DNA of 64,000 nt, from positions 70,126,727 to 70,190,726 of the forward strand of contig NW_026623100.1 in the NCBI RefSeq assembly GCF_023065955.2, read 5' to 3'. This DNA comes from Ursus arctos. Taxonomy: Eukaryota > Chordata > Mammalia > Carnivora > Ursidae. Below the pieces are notes generated by a model that was given only the letters and a program-made list of their open reading frames with translations, was not told the DNA's origin and did not search any database. The position numbers were made by a program, and so were the translations under genes. This document shows positions 43,657 through 56,830 of this stretch, in pieces (position 1 is the first letter of the stretch; each line of letters opens with the position of its first letter).

Positions 43657-45143
43657 GTTTTTTTAAAGCAATATTTAACATAGAGAAATAGGCCCACACC
43701 AAAATAGCAAAAGCCATTGATTCTCTTGTTGTTTCAAGCTGAGACTTTTAAAGAATTTTTTTAATGATACTACACTTTGATCCAACCATAATTTGATGCT
43801 ACTTGTGAAAATTCAAATAAGAAGGATACGATACATAAGGAATTCTAGGCAAAACGGAAGTATGCATCTGACAGGGAATGAAGGGTAAAGTCAGTGTGTA
43901 GAATTACATACACAGGGCTTCCTAGTGGCCAAGGCAAAGAGGAAAATGCAATGAGCTATAAGATTCACAGGCCGATGGGACAAAAGTCTATCTACAGCTT
44001 AGGGGATGCCTCCCTTTTCCTGGCGCAGAGGCCAGAAAGAAGTTTCTCCTATGGCTCCTCCTAAGGGGAGAACGTGTTTGGGCTCAGCAGCTAGAAGAGA
44101 ACACGCGTATAATGTCCCCAATAACCTGTTTATCCACAGCTGAATTCCCTTCCCTTCGTGTTTCCAGACCACACTCTCTTCCTCCCAACCATTTTGCCCC
44201 ACGTGAAATTGTCCTTGTAGTCATCTTTTTAAAACACAATATGAGTACCTCACTGCCCTTCTTGGAATTCTGGGATAGCTCCCAGTTGCCCTCAGGATAA
44301 AGTCCAAGCTCTTTAACTTGACTTACACGAAGCTACGTGATTTGACCCGAGCCTACAGGAGCCGGTAACTTCGGACATGTCCCCGACTCTGGAGCTCAGC
44401 TTGTCAAGGCCTCCACTTTGAGGCCTCACTCTGCTCTCTGTTCTCTTAATTCACTCACGCTTTTAACAAGGACACTAGCTTCATCTTTGTCCAAGGCGAT
44501 AGCAGGATGCTTATACTGCCAGATCCCCAGCAGAGGGACAGACTGGAAAATTACAAAGAAACAGGTCTAGATACTCAGTAGGTTGGATAATCCGAGGCCA
44601 TTCATTCACCGCAGGTACAAACACTCTGCTCATCCAATAGGCCCTGCAGATGAGCCTATTAACGTAATACGGAGGAATTTGGACCCTTCACGGTGATAAA
44701 GCTAACGATAAATTCTTTTCATTGCACTGTGGTAAGAAGGCATGAGGAGACGCAGTATTGGTTAGAATAATTTCCTTATATACTGGCTGATGCAAAATTT
44801 AAAAAGCAATTTGTTCTTGAATTAATATTACATTATAAATATTAGAATATAAATATTCTTTATAAGAAAACTTGACCCTCCAAATCAATGCCCTTTCATG
44901 AATTTTATTAACTGAAGTTTGGTTACAGAGGGAAAGGATGACCACCTTCTAATTCTCTGTACCAGTGTTTAAGAAAATAAAAGTTTTTAGAAATACAAGA
45001 GAAATCAGTATATGTTCATTATAAAAAAAAAATACAGATAAACCAAAAGAAAAAAATGACACTTTCCAAAGATAATCACTGGCAACATTTTAAGACATTT
45101 TCTTCTGTATTTTTACTGTGTGTACATATATGTATGTAAATGA
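43657..45143. other. AT-rich intergenic
   Basis: AT-rich sequence. A segment at about 44230-44460 (CCTCAGGATAAAGTCCAAGC and neighbours) resembles a common ancient interspersed repeat that I cannot classify. The piece at 44815-44880 is dense in TAAATAT-type inverted motifs. No gene seen. Confidence 0.5.
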
Positions 45144-45172
45144 TCTATATATATATATGTGTGTGTGTGTGA
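45144..45172. repeat. (TA)n(TG)n microsatellite
   Basis: A compound dinucleotide repeat, TA then TG, followed by a run of T. Confidence 0.9.
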
Positions 45173-48100
45173 TTTTTTTTTAATGTCCTCCCACGGAGAG
45201 TTTGTAACCTGTTTCTGGGTACTGTGAGGACTTCAGCGCCATAACCCCCGGGCTGCGGTTTGGCCACACTAGGCTTTATGTAACCGTCTATTGCACATTT
45301 GGGTGTTTCTCGTGTTTCTCCTCCTCCTCTGGTTGTGGGCTCAGGGTGACTTGGAGGCTGGTGCTGGAACCATTGTCTTTGACGTACTGGGCTCTCTGTG
45401 ACTTGAAAACATGGTCCCTCTCCTGGTAGGGCCATTGCGACTTGTAATAATGGCGCTTTGTGGCTGAATGAGAACAGGGCTCTATTAATCCCTCTTTGTC
45501 TGACCTCAGCCAACCTCGCTCTCAGTGAAAGCAGGATTCTTAGGCCCTTGGGACCCTATTGAGCTGTTGTCATAGCGATTGGTGCCGGGGGCAGGGTCAC
45601 TGGGCCAATGTCCCTAACCAGACCATCTCTGTCTTAATGACACACACAGGTCATGGCTGTTCAATCGCAAACTCGGAGAGGAACATGACTAACCCTGCTG
45701 TTATGCCAGTGTTTGTCCTGACTGCCCTGAAGCTGGGGTCCCCTGAAGGCTGTCTGAGGCCTGGCAGACTCTCCCCAGGAGGGGCAGCTCGGCTCACCTG
45801 CCCAGGAAGCCCCCGGGGTGCTCTGCTGTCCCCCATGGCCCTGGGACCACGCCCAAGCCTCTGCAGGCTTGCACCTCAGAGGACACAGCATCTGACGTGA
45901 ACCCTCCCCACCGGGGTGGCCCGGAGAAAGCCAGACAGACAGGTCGTTTGCTGCTTCACACAGTGAAGCTTCTTGTTACCTGATGTCAGGGCTGGAAGGA
46001 CCTTGGAGACTATCGGGTCCACCTCCCTGTTGTACAGATGGAGAAACTGAGGCCCAAGGAGCCAGATCTGATTCCAAACCACTTGGCAAGTCAGGAGAAC
46101 ATTCTGAACCAGTCAATCCCGACCCCCATCTCTAAAAAGGAACATGTTTGTAAGACAGTTGATATTTTTACAGTAAGTTCGTTAAGGTTTTTTCAAATTA
46201 TTATTATTACCGATGTAGTCCAAGAATACATTTTCCTTGCGGGGGAGGAGAACATTGCAGAGAAGGTTCAAAGTTCCTTTGGCCTCTGTCCTCAATCCCA
46301 GTACTCTCCCCTGAGACAGACTCCCAGTTTGGAATATATACGAGTCTGACTTTTAAAGTGCCCACATCTCACTGGCTTGACCTGGGTGCCCAGGATGATC
46401 GGGGTAATGCAGGCTCATGTCCCCAACTGGGCATGAATCCTGGTGGCTCACTGTGGCTGGGAGCATTGCCCACATGAGAGGCATTTCCCTGGCCCCTGGG
46501 GTGGCAGGGAGTGTGGGACATGCCGGCGCGGCTGTGTCCTCGCTCAGCCCTGGGCTGTGACAGCTCTTCCATCTTCTTGCCCCAGTTCCTGTTCTGGAAT
46601 CCCAACAGCCCCTGCTACTGGCCTGGATTGGATGCCGGGAGCCTGAGCAGAAAAACAGAAACTTTTCCAGCAGAGTTTAGTAATCTCTCCAATAGGCCAC
46701 GGCCCCAGGGGAAGCTGCTCACTCAGGCTTCAGGTCCCTGTGCCCCTCTTGGTTTCCACACACCCTCACCCTGTTCCAGCCGCTCCCCACCCCCCACCTA
46801 CCTCCCCAGCACCTGTCCACTCCGTCCCATATGCCAAGGAGAAGCTCCGCTGACCATCCCTGGAACTCATGGAGAAGGAGGAGGGAGGTTTCAAAGAAAA
46901 ATTTAAAGAGCATAACAATGTATCCGAAGTCCTCAGTCTTAATGGAGCGAAATGCCGACACTGAAGGCAAGAGACGGGGAGGAAAGAGGCTTTCCAGGCA
47001 CCCCTGCCTTGTAATGTTGTTAACACCGCAGAGGTTTGGGCTGGGAAACAGGAAGCAGCTCTTTTTCCCTTGAATTTCTCTCAGTCCCAATCTTTGAGAA
47101 CCTCCTAGAATTTCAGGATACACCGCTTAGATTTCTAAATGCATAGAAATCATATCTAGTCATTTTCAGGGTTGGGTTTTTTTTTAATTAGTTATCATCT
47201 TTATTTTTTTCTCAAGCAAAAAATCTTACCCAGAGCTTTAACATGTCTGACTTAAAAAAAAAAATCAATGCGTTTTCTCCAGGCAAAGTAGTTTGCTTGG
47301 CAAAAGTCCTCTTACGTCTGTAGAATCCTAAGGTTTCTTCAGCCCGGTTTTGATGACCTCTCACCAAAATCAGCCTCCACCTCTTGCAGCGGAGAAAACG
47401 GAAGCAGGAGGCTCAGGGGTTTGCAGAATAAGTCAGCGGCAGGTCTTACACCACCCGGGGCACCTGGAGATCTGGCCGGGGCTCAAACACTGGCACAAGA
47501 CCTTCCTTAGCCTGAAACTGTAAATATGGACAAAATCAGAGCTTGTGAGGACACTTGGCTAGTCTGAGGCTGCTGGGGGAGAGGGGAAGGGAGGGGATCA
47601 TGCTGCCATGGTTACCCTGGCCCAGGAAGTGACCTTTTGCTCCAGAGTCCTGGAACAGATGCCTCTTTCCCGCTGGGCTGGGGGTGGTGGGGCATGGCCG
47701 AAGCTAAGGTGGCTAAGCCTTTACAAGGCTTATAAACCCCCGAGCTCCAAGGCCACACCATAAACATGGAGGGAGCCCAGGGTCCCTCCCTCCTCTGGGC
47801 GTCCCTCTTCATGTGGAAATCAGCAATGATGTGTGCGTGTGGCCATGAGGGGTGGCCCTGAGCTGGACCTCCAAGTACAGTCAAGTAGCCCAGATCCCAC
47901 CTAGAGTCCAGGGAGCCAAGGGCCCTGTGGCTGCCTCGGGTCTGCACGGAGCAGTCACCTATGTGGGGCAGATAGGTTCCCAGCCCAGGGAATGCAGGAG
48001 GTGAAGAGACACCAGACTCCAAAGAAGATGAGACACTTGTGGGGACAAACAGGGAAACAGGCACTTCAAACACAGTAGAAGGAATACTTTGATGTTGGGG

Positions 48101-51072
48101 GAATAAAGTATAGAGAGAGGAAGAAAAGGCCACTTTGTCTCCATATGTGAGTGGCTGCTGGAGGGAGATCAAGGTAAGCTTCTCTGACAAAGTGGTATCC
48201 TAGCTGGGGTCTTGAAGGATGAGTAGGAGTTTTCCAGGAGAAAAAATGGGAGGGATGGAGGAAGAAAGGGAGAGATATTAGCATTCAGGATGACAAAGCA
48301 GATAGTGTCAAAACCCGTGAGGGCCTGGACAGGAACAGGGAGTACCTGGTGTGGCCACAGGTGGGGCTGCAGAAGTGTTGGGCAAACAGAAGGGAAAGTT
48401 ACCAAGAGATGTAAACATTGGGGTCACATCTTGTGGGTCAGTAGTTTTCAAACTACTCGTGGCCCAAGAAGTGTGTCAGGAGGGCCCCCAAACAGTGGGT
48501 AGGGAGTAAGCTCCTGGTCACTCCTTCCTCCATCTTATATTCTGGGGCTCCACACAGGAAAACCATTGAATTAAGTTCCCAGTGGTATAAAAAAGAAAAA
48601 AAAATGTGAAAAATCCAGCGAATCTTGTTGATTCACGTCAAACTCTGGCCCCTGGCTACCCTCTCTTCTTGGCCGCTCAGGGACCTTGGGGCCCTGAAAA
48701 GGCCTCCTCCTGGGGGAGCCCAGGCGGGCACTGAGGGACAGGTCGGCCCAGCTTCCCGGCCCAGCAGGGTCTCTTGGGGACAGCTCCCTCCGCAGGCTTG
48801 CTTGGCTTTGAAGTTGTTGTGCTTGTTGTCTCATTTGCATTTATGTCACCGAAGAGTCAGCAGGAACCAAAATATAGAACTAGGAAAGAAAACAGCTGTG
48901 CTGGGAAAGGCAGCAGCGCAGAGCCGGCCGCAGCCCCTCCGGGGATGTCAGTGGTCCAGACTCTCGGGCTGTGGCTGTCATCGTGGCTACAGGCCCCGCG
49001 GGGCCCAGCTCAGACCCTCCCTCCTCCATGACGCCTTCCTGGTGCCACGTGGAATGACTCCCTCCTTCTGGGTCGACCTGCCTCATTTCGAGCCTGAAAA
49101 ATTGTGACCATGAAGCTAGCGGTTCAGCAGGATCCGGAACCCCAGGGCTACCACTAGGCCACAGGGCACCTTCGAGCGCAGTAGGAAACAGTGGTCCATC
49201 TTCTAGGTGGGCACAGCTCTGCCCCAGGGCACGGGGCTCCCACTCACCCAGCCGGCCCTTGCCTTTCTGCCTCACCTGGAAGGTCAAGAGCTGGTGTGAT
49301 TCCTACCTCACAGGTGGGAAACTAAGGCTCATTCATGTTGGGCCAGCTCCCCCTAGGCAGCCAAGGCATCCCTGCTGATCCGGCTGCTCTGGCTGTGAAG
49401 TCTTCCCAGCATTCCCAGGAGGGGTGCGCGGGGCTCCGTGTCTCCTGAGGAGTCCTCACTTCGGGCAGCTGAGGAGGGCGCTGGGCCAGGCCCAGCCGGG
49501 GCCTCGGCCGTGTGGGTCCAAGCCCCAGGCCAGAAGCCAGCCTCTGCCGGCAAACACCACAGCTGCGCCAGAGTCCGAGGGCCGTGCTGGGCTCTCGGCT
49601 CACTGTCCTGTGGCCTCCACCCCAGCCTAGAAAAGGAGCAGTGTCTTCACCGGGTCATCGAGGGGTTCCCAGGCAGCAGCTCACACTAGCTGCCTCAGAG
49701 TCACCAGCTGAGTTAAGCAAGGACTTCCGGTGCCACGCAGGCGTCCACAGACCCGTGTAGATGTGTAGCCCGAAGCGCCATCACAGATCCCCTCACCGAG
49801 CCTTCCCACACTGTGGCGCCCACTCTCCTCCCCTGTCCCCATGGCAGACATCACTCACTGACCACGGTGCTTCTTGTAACCCTGGACTGAACCTCAGAAT
49901 CCTTCTCAACTCTGCTCCAGGCAGCCACAGCGGAGCTCTTTGGGTCACTATATAAGAAGAATCCTATTTAAGCTATCCCTCATGTGTTTGAGAGCCCGGA
50001 TTTAGAGATGAGGAAGCGGAAGGCCAGCGACAGCTGTGAGGGGAAAGCCAGTGTCCTGGCTACCTCCAGGCCCAGGGCTCTCTCTTCTGGGCCAACATCC
50101 ACCTCTTCTCAAGTGGAGACTCTGGGGGTTAGGGATTTTCAACCAAATGTAGGGGTCGTATTTTGGGGGAGTCCCCCCACAGTTAGCCCTGCCCATGTGT
50201 GTTCCTTTAATGCCCACCCTGGAGGCCTTCATCCCATGATTTAGGCATCAGAAGGACCTGCCCCCACCCTGCAGCCCTCCCCCATGGCAGCTCTGGAGGG
50301 GCACAAGGGCAGCAGGGCCCGCCTATCCTCCCACCCTGGTCCCTGGGCACACGTGTCTGAATGTGACCAGGGCAAGAATCAGCCGGGTGGGAGTAAGAAG
50401 GGCCAGGGAAGATGCAGGGCCTGAGGCTGACTTGGTTTAGGCTCAGGGAGTGTCTGCAGAACCAACGACCCCCTTCTAGACTTACACTTGATAAGGAGGA
50501 TGCTCACAGGTTGACCTAGGGGCCCTCGGAGTCCAGGTTGTCCCAGGAATTCAGAGAAGTGGGGTAAGCAAATCTGGGAACTCAGAACTCAGCCTGAGCA
50601 GAGGCCTGTCCATTCACTCATTCCTTCATTCATTCATTCACGAATTCATGCGTTCCACCAAGGCTGCCCGGCCCCAGGCATCCAGCTGCGGGGACACAGC
50701 AGTGAGCAGAACTGGCAGAAGCAGCCCTGCCTCCTAGGGGAGGGCAGACAGCACACAAGATAAAGGAGGAAAATGCATGTGTGTTCAGCGTGGTAAGCGC
50801 TGGGGGAAGACACAGCAGGAGACCGATAGGAGCCGCGTGCAGCTCTGGGAAGGACCATGGCGCAGCTCTCCCAGGCAGCGGGACCCGCGCCCGCGGAGCC
50901 CAGGCCCAAGCGCACCTGGCATGCTAGAGAAACGGCAGCGACCCTGGGCCAGAGTGGGGGGGGCATGAGGGGACAGCGGTGGGCTGAGGTCTGGGGGCTA
51001 TGAGGTGGGAGGTGCAGAGGTTGGGTAGTGTAGGCCCCGGCCCGTGTAGACCTGCGATGTGTAATGTAATGA
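45173..51072. other. Intergenic, unique-looking
   Basis: About 5.9 kb. It includes a MIR-like conserved-motif stretch near 45985-46090 (GATGGAGAAACTGAGGCCCA), a T-rich patch near 47172-47260 and a TTCA-type tract at 50611-50650. No supported exon. Confidence 0.5.
50611..50650. repeat. (TTCA)n-like simple repeat
   Basis: CATTCATTCATTCA-type repeats with two interruptions. Confidence 0.75.
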
Positions 51073-51380
51073 CCTGTCATGGGTTGAATTGTGGTTCCCC
51101 CCAAAAGATATGTCTACATTCTATCCCCCAGAACCCGTGAGTGTGACCTTATTTGGAAAAGGTGGGTTTTGTAGATGTAATTAAATTAAGGATTGTGAGA
51201 TGAGATCATCCAGGGACAAGGGTCCTTACAAGAGATGCTCAGAGGACGGACAGAGAGCAGAGGAGAAGGCCAGACAATGGAGGGACGCAACTCCAAGCCC
51301 AGGAAGGCCTGGGCCGCAGAAGCTGGACAAGGCCCGGAAGGATCCCCCCCCCCCCCCCCCCCGGAGCCTCCAGACGGCAT
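51073..51380 (+). repeat. MaLR/MLT1-like LTR fragment
   Basis: TGTCATGGGTTGAATTGTGG at the left end is a typical LTR start, followed by TGTGACCTTATTTGGAAAAG, GTAGATGTAATTAAATTAAG, GGGTCCTTACAAGAGATGC, GAAGCTGGACAAGGC and GGAGCCTCCAGACGGCA. A C19 run (51344-51362) interrupts it where the family normally has a short C-rich segment. The right end is lost. The subfamily is uncertain. Confidence 0.65.
51344..51362. repeat. C19 homopolymer
   Basis: Nineteen consecutive cytosines inside the LTR fragment. Length may be affected by sequencing error. Confidence 0.85.
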
Positions 51381-52139
51381 CCGTCCTCCATGCCCGGGCT
51401 GTGCTGTGCTTGGACCGGCGGTGGCAGGGGATGTGGAAACGGCCCCTCGCCGACCGGCCAGTGGCCGTCGGATTTCACTGCTTCCCCGACCCGGCCTCCT
51501 GGGGCTGGGCTCCTGCTCAGAAAGCTCAGACAAGACCCCACGGGCTCCGAAGGGCCGGGGAGCAGCAGGCCGCCTGCGCGGCCCGTACCGAAGTCTGACA
51601 ACGAACACCTGACGGTAAATCTGCGAGCGGCTTCTGATTCGGAGCAGCCGAGGCTTTCCGGCGCCTGGTGGCCGTGCTCACGTTCAAGGCTTTTTGTGGC
51701 CTGGCAGTGGGTAGCTTCAGGCAAGACTGGGTCCTGTTTCTGTGAAGCAGGAGAAGGGTGTCCAGGCAGTGAGTGTCGCAGGAGGGCTGTTTCTTGCTCC
51801 CGGAAGATGACGGAAGGTTTCTCTGATGCTGGTGGCATCACAGGGACACGGGCACAGATGGAGGTGCCCCTCTTCAGCGGCTGCGACAGTCTTTGATCCT
51901 GCCCCCTGCATCGTGAGGACAGCTGGAAAGTATCAGCTCCTGGCTGATTGGTCCGGGCCCCCCACCCCGGTGAGACCACTCTGCCCCCATGCCCGGCCTG
52001 GAGCCTGGCTGTCCTCCTGAGGGCTCACCACTGCTCGGAGAGGCCAGGCTTGCCAGCACTCAGGGCCTCTACAGGGTGAGTATCATGTAAGGGCAGAGGA
52101 GGGGGGCGAGGGCCAGGGTGGGGCCCCGGGTGGCTGTGT

Positions 52140-52280
52140 GGGAAAACACCAGCTCTGCCCTTTGTCCCGAGCCAGCAGCTTCAACCGTCTGCACCTCAGT
52201 CTCCTTGAATGCAAAGTGGAGATAATACACGGCACTTCGCAGAGTCCGACAAGGGTCACCAGAGTCAGTAGAGGTGAGAT
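52140..52280 (+). repeat. MIR fragment
   Basis: CACCAGCTCTGCCCTTTGTC, CTGCACCTCAGTCTCCTTGA and AAAGTGGAGATAATACACGG match MIR order. Confidence 0.7.
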
Positions 52281-54561
52281 ACCTAGCTCGGTGCCAGGGC
52301 TGTGTCCATACCTGCGTTGACTCTGAATCTAGAAATACAGGTTGATCCGGTTACCCACAGTGGGGGGCCCCATCTATCTGTCAGCTCTGTCAGGTGTGGA
52401 AGGGTGGGATGAGGGGCCGATGAGTCAGACATAGCTGGGACCTGGGGGAGGGAGATATGGAGAGGAGGGAGGCTGGCCCCACAGGCCCTCTGCGATGACC
52501 CAAATCCACCGTTGCCCACCGAGAGCCCCAAAGGCCGTCAACACACCCTTCCACCAGCTTCAGTGAAGAGGAAATGGAGGATGCCACTCACCTGCCCCTG
52601 GTGTCTCCCAGACCCTGGACAGCTGGGGGGAAGGGAGGCCCACAGCCAAGCTGGGCCTGAGGTGGATTCAGGGAATGAGGATCAGGCTCAAGCCTGGGGC
52701 CAAAGATCATGCACAGAACGCGGAGCCTGAGGTCCAAGCCACTCAGACGGAAGCGCCAGGGCCAGCGGGCTGCCTGGCCTCTGCCCCAGCACCCGCATCT
52801 ATCCACCTGGCAGGGGTGGGGAATCCAGCAGGGGCAGCCTGAGAACTGCTGAGACCTGCATGACCTCAGTACATTGGCCTCATTCATTCATTCCTTCAGA
52901 TGTTGACTAAGTGCCAGCTCTGTGCCGGGCACCAGGACACAGCTGTAAATGGAGAGCTGCTGGAACCCGCCGGTCCAGTTAGAGGTTCTGGGGCACAGGA
53001 GCCCCCATCCCCTTTCTCCCCGCTTCCGGGGCATGAGACCTTCACCATCCCTGACCCCATAATTCTCCCCAGCTGTGAGGGGGTTGGATCCTAGAGCTGG
53101 CTGGGGCTCCCAAGCCCAGGTGTCACGGCTTTTCCTGTATGGCCTTTTACTGGGAAGTGAGTGATCTGGTTGGAGAACTCTTGGTGAGCGCAACATCGAT
53201 CCCCTCGTGCAGGGACCACAGGGCTGGAAGAAGAGCCTTCCTGCTGAGGCACGTCCGTGCTTCCCCTCTTGGGCGGGGGACAGGCCATAGCACTTGGTGG
53301 CCAGTTCTGTGACTACCCGATGCTGGCACCCTAGGACAGCACTCCTCACAGAGGGCCTCCTCCAGACCCAACATGGGACCCCTTTCACTAAGGGGACCCA
53401 CACATTTAGTTCTGGGCCCCTGGCCTAGCAGCTAAGGGGTTAATGAGTGTGTGTGGGGGAAGGGGGCAGGTGACAATTCTGTACTAAGCACCTGGGACAC
53501 AGTAGTGAACTGAGAGTCACTGGGACCCACTGGTTTTTGTTTAGTGACAAAAACCCGTAGAGATAGGTACAAATGTACAAAGTCCAAGGTGCCTGTGTGT
53601 CGGAGTGTGTGAATGTATCCGGATCCACACTGGCCTCTCGGCTTAGAGGAAAGCAATCATTTCCTCTGGCCCTTCAGTGATCGGAGTCAGTCCTCCTGGA
53701 CCCAGGGATGTCCCCCCACCCCCCGCAGTGGCATTTTAGCCGACAGGGCCCCCACCTGGCAGCTGGCATCTGTGCTGAGGCTGGGGGAGGATCAGCTCCT
53801 GCCCCAGCTCAGGGCTGAGCTGAACCATGGCGTTAAGTAGAAACAGCTGGGCTTTGAAGAGCAGAGGTCCGAGGCAGTGGAACATTAACCTGGGGAAGGC
53901 AGCCGTGTCAGATGGAAGTTCTCGAGTGCCAAGTTCAGAGAGGTTCACGCCCATGCTTAACCTCATGGTCAAGGCAACTCCCCAATTCTGCTTCCTACCC
54001 GCCATGCCCTGCAGATAGAGCCCTGCTCCAGGCAGCTCTAGGCTGCTGTACCAGGCAGGGGTGGGGACAGGGGACAGGTTCTGAGCGTTCTTGCGGCATG
54101 GGGAACGTTCTGGCCTGCACGTTAGTCAGAGCGACCGATGAGCTCACCAGGTCGGCCAGGGTGAGAAGCCACCCCCTTGCTGTTCCCAGGGCCGAGCCTG
54201 TGGGCAGGCTGTGCTTTTGTGGTTCGGGCAGCCACACGTGGCAGGCAGCTGTGCAGCTGTGACTAGCTGTTCCTCTCTCAAGGCCCCTCCGCCCCAGGGA
54301 ACCCGAACCTCCCTGCAGAGACTGTGGCACAGCCACTCACCTTCAGAGATGCGGGGACACACCCGCTGGCCTCCCCCACCCTTCTCACCACGGTGAGGAG
54401 GACAGTTAACACTCTGAGACCCGTGGAAACACCTCCTTCACAGAATCTGGGCCCGGTCCCAGGGCAAGGACTCTAGCTTCTGACTTCCACCACCCAGCCA
54501 GGCACAGCAAACATCTAAGACCCATCCTGGGAGGGCGCTCTCCAGACAGAACATACGGGCC

Positions 54562-54581
54562 CTAATTAGATGCCTAATTAG
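54562..54581. promoter_or_regulatory. Tandem CTAATTAG palindromes (possible homeodomain sites)
   Basis: Two identical perfect palindromes CTAATTAG are separated by ATGC (54562-54569 and 54574-54581), a 12-base period. TAATTA is the core recognised by many homeodomain factors. The surrounding sequence is GC-moderate, so the pair does not come from an AT-rich background. Function is inferred only. Confidence 0.35.
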
Positions 54582-55181
54582 CACCTCCCCTTTAGAGAAC
54601 TCAGCCCTGGTTTTCTAGTGACAGGATTGCTGTCGACTGCTTCTGGGCAGTCGACCTGCCTAAAGCCAAGGGGAGGCAGGGCTCCCACGGGTTTGAATAG
54701 GCCGAGTGTTTTCTGGGGAGGAGGGCGGCCAGCCAGCGGTGCTGCTCCTGAGAACACAGTCTCAGAATCTTAGGATTTACACCGCTTAGAATTCTCTGTC
54801 CTCTGAATCTCAAGGTCCTGGGTGCTTACAGGCCTGGAACTTGATGCTTTGGAATCTGGAAGCGAGCTTTGAAGTCACACAGCCCATCCCCATCGGGGCA
54901 CTTGGAAGTTAAACAGCCTCAGCTAATGGCTCCAACACCCTACCTTCCCCCAGGAAGAGCCTGTCCCTCGGTGGATTGGTGGGTTGCCACGGTCAGCAGG
55001 TGCAGGGGCTGGTCTCTAGACAAGCCCTTGAGTAACCTGCGGCAGTGCCCACCCCCACCTCCAGGGGGAGCCAGAGCAGGGCAGCCACACAATTGCAGGG
55101 GACACTGTTGCAGTCAGCCTCAAAGGAGCATTTCTCAACTCCCACTAAGGGATGCTGTTCTCTAGACAGAGCCTGGGGCAC

Positions 55182-55202
55182 GGGGGGGGGGGGGGGGGGG
55201 GG
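55182..55202. repeat. G21 homopolymer
   Basis: Twenty-one consecutive guanines. Possible G-quadruplex former and a likely spot for sequencing error. Confidence 0.85.
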
Positions 55203-55514
55203 CATTCGTAGCCAACCATCTGACAACATAGTTGTAAAGACAAGCTGTTCACACATGAAGCTGCTGGCGACCCAACGAAAGACTAAGGATCTGTGTGGTC
55301 AGGCAAAAAGTGCTGGAAGGGTCCAGAAGAAACACGCCTGGGCCTTGAGGATAGGAAAGGCTTCCAGGAAGAGGCTGGCTTTGGAGGCCATGGCTATGAA
55401 GTCCTAGATTCAGCCCCCTCCCTCAGATTCCTCAAGGATCTACAGATCCCTGCACGGTCTCCACGGCCTGCTTCGGTCCTCACCACAGGCAGGCCAAGGG
55501 GGAACTAACACCAG

Positions 55515-55620
55515 TGTTAGAGATGAGCTAACGGAGGCTAGAGAAGCTCAGAGTCTCACCAGGATCATGCGGTGACTTGGGGCAGAGACAGAGGCTGACC
55601 CAGTTCTCCTGACTCCTAGT
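55515..55620 (-). repeat. MIR fragment
   Basis: Reverse-complement MIR traces: GATGAGCTAACGGAGGCTAG, AGAAGCTCAGAGTCTCACC, GCGGTGACTTGGGGCAGAG and CAGTTCTCCTGACTCCTAG. Confidence 0.6.
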
Positions 55621-55982
55621 GCAGTTGCGGCTTCCCACACAGCAGCTCAACCCGACCCTGAGTATGCCCGCGTCCGCGGAGCCCATCTGGGGACTGGTTC
55701 TTGATGCTGTCATCTGGACTTGGATTGTGGTTATATTCTTGGTCCACTGGCCCTGACCCACTCTGACCCACCATTCTTGGTGGCACCTAGGCGTCCTGCT
55801 CTTTAGGCCATTTGCTCTGAACCTTCCTTCAGGCTCTTTCCCCATCCCCGGCCCCGCCTCCGTCCTCTCTGGAACATGAAGTACTCTCATGACATGCCTA
55901 CCACCCTTGGAGGGCAGGGGATGGTGCCAGCTTTCCTGCCTTAGAGATCATGCCTGAAGGGAAAGCAACACGACTTACTCTT

Positions 55983-56830
55983 CCTGCCGTGGATGTACCC
56001 GGCGGACGGTCGTCGTGTTTCTACGTGGCCATGTTATTCATAGATGTATGTATGCTTTTTAAAATTGGGAACATACAATTGCTTTGCAGTCTACTTTGCT
56101 CAATAACATTTCGTAATTCTTTTTGCTTTGCATGAACATTCTTCAAAAATACCATTTTAAAGGGCTGTGTAAGCATGTAGCTGCATTGTAATCTATTTAA
56201 TTTTTCCTGTTTTGGAGTAGCTGGGCATCTATTTTTTTGCTACTCCACATTCCCTTTATGGATCATCTTTGTCTACAATTTTTTGTTTGAATTTCTAATT
56301 ATTCCCTCGGAGAAAATTCCAGGGCATGTATGTTTTCTAGTTAACCATCCTTGATACGTTCTGCCAAAGTATTTCTAGAAGGGTTGTCGCTGACTTCTAA
56401 GACCCCAGCAGAGGTCCGAGAGGGCCAGTGTCACGGGTCTGCACCAGGCTCATGGCAATACCAGCAAAGAAAATTCTATGATCTAAAAGGCAAATAATGT
56501 TATTTCAAAATTAGAACTTACATGATGATCAAGGACGCAAAAATGCTCAAAATTATCGACCATTTTAAATTTTGGGGGTCAATTCTTTGCTTTCTCCACC
56601 AGCTTTTCTAACACAGTTTTGATGGGCTTATTTAAAACGCATCCTACGAGCTCTCTCTACATTGCTGTTGTGACGTTTGTGGCATATGTGTTTTACTAGT
56701 GTGTTGTTTCCTTTCATTTTTGTTTTTGATGGTTTTTAACCTCCCAATGTTTTATATTTTTACACAGTCAAAGCCACTGGCTTTTCCTCTTGTGACATTG
56801 TCCATTACTTAGAAAGCCCTTCCTGGGAAA
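55983..56830 (-). repeat. Ancient L1 (L1ME-like) antisense remnant
   Basis: AT-rich stretch with weak antisense L1 motifs: CAATTGCTTTGCAGTCTAC, GAACATTCTTCAAAAATACC, GGGCTGTGTAAGCATGTAGC, TTTATTCCC-like and TTCCAGGGCATGTATG. Later it has TTTTACACAGTCAAAGCCAC and CTTAGAAAGCCCTTCCTGGG. Divergence is high, so the assignment is tentative. Confidence 0.45.

Larger units (their letters stand above)
51381..55982. other. Intergenic, unique-looking
   Basis: Contains a MIR at 52140-52280 and a MIR at 55515-55620, a pair of CTAATTAG palindromes at 54562-54581 and a G21 run at 55182-55202. No supported exon. Confidence 0.5.

Noticed and set aside
51239..51979. A 246-codon open frame on the - strand
   Set aside because: It runs through an LTR fragment and a C19 homopolymer (read as a glycine run) and has no recognisable domain.
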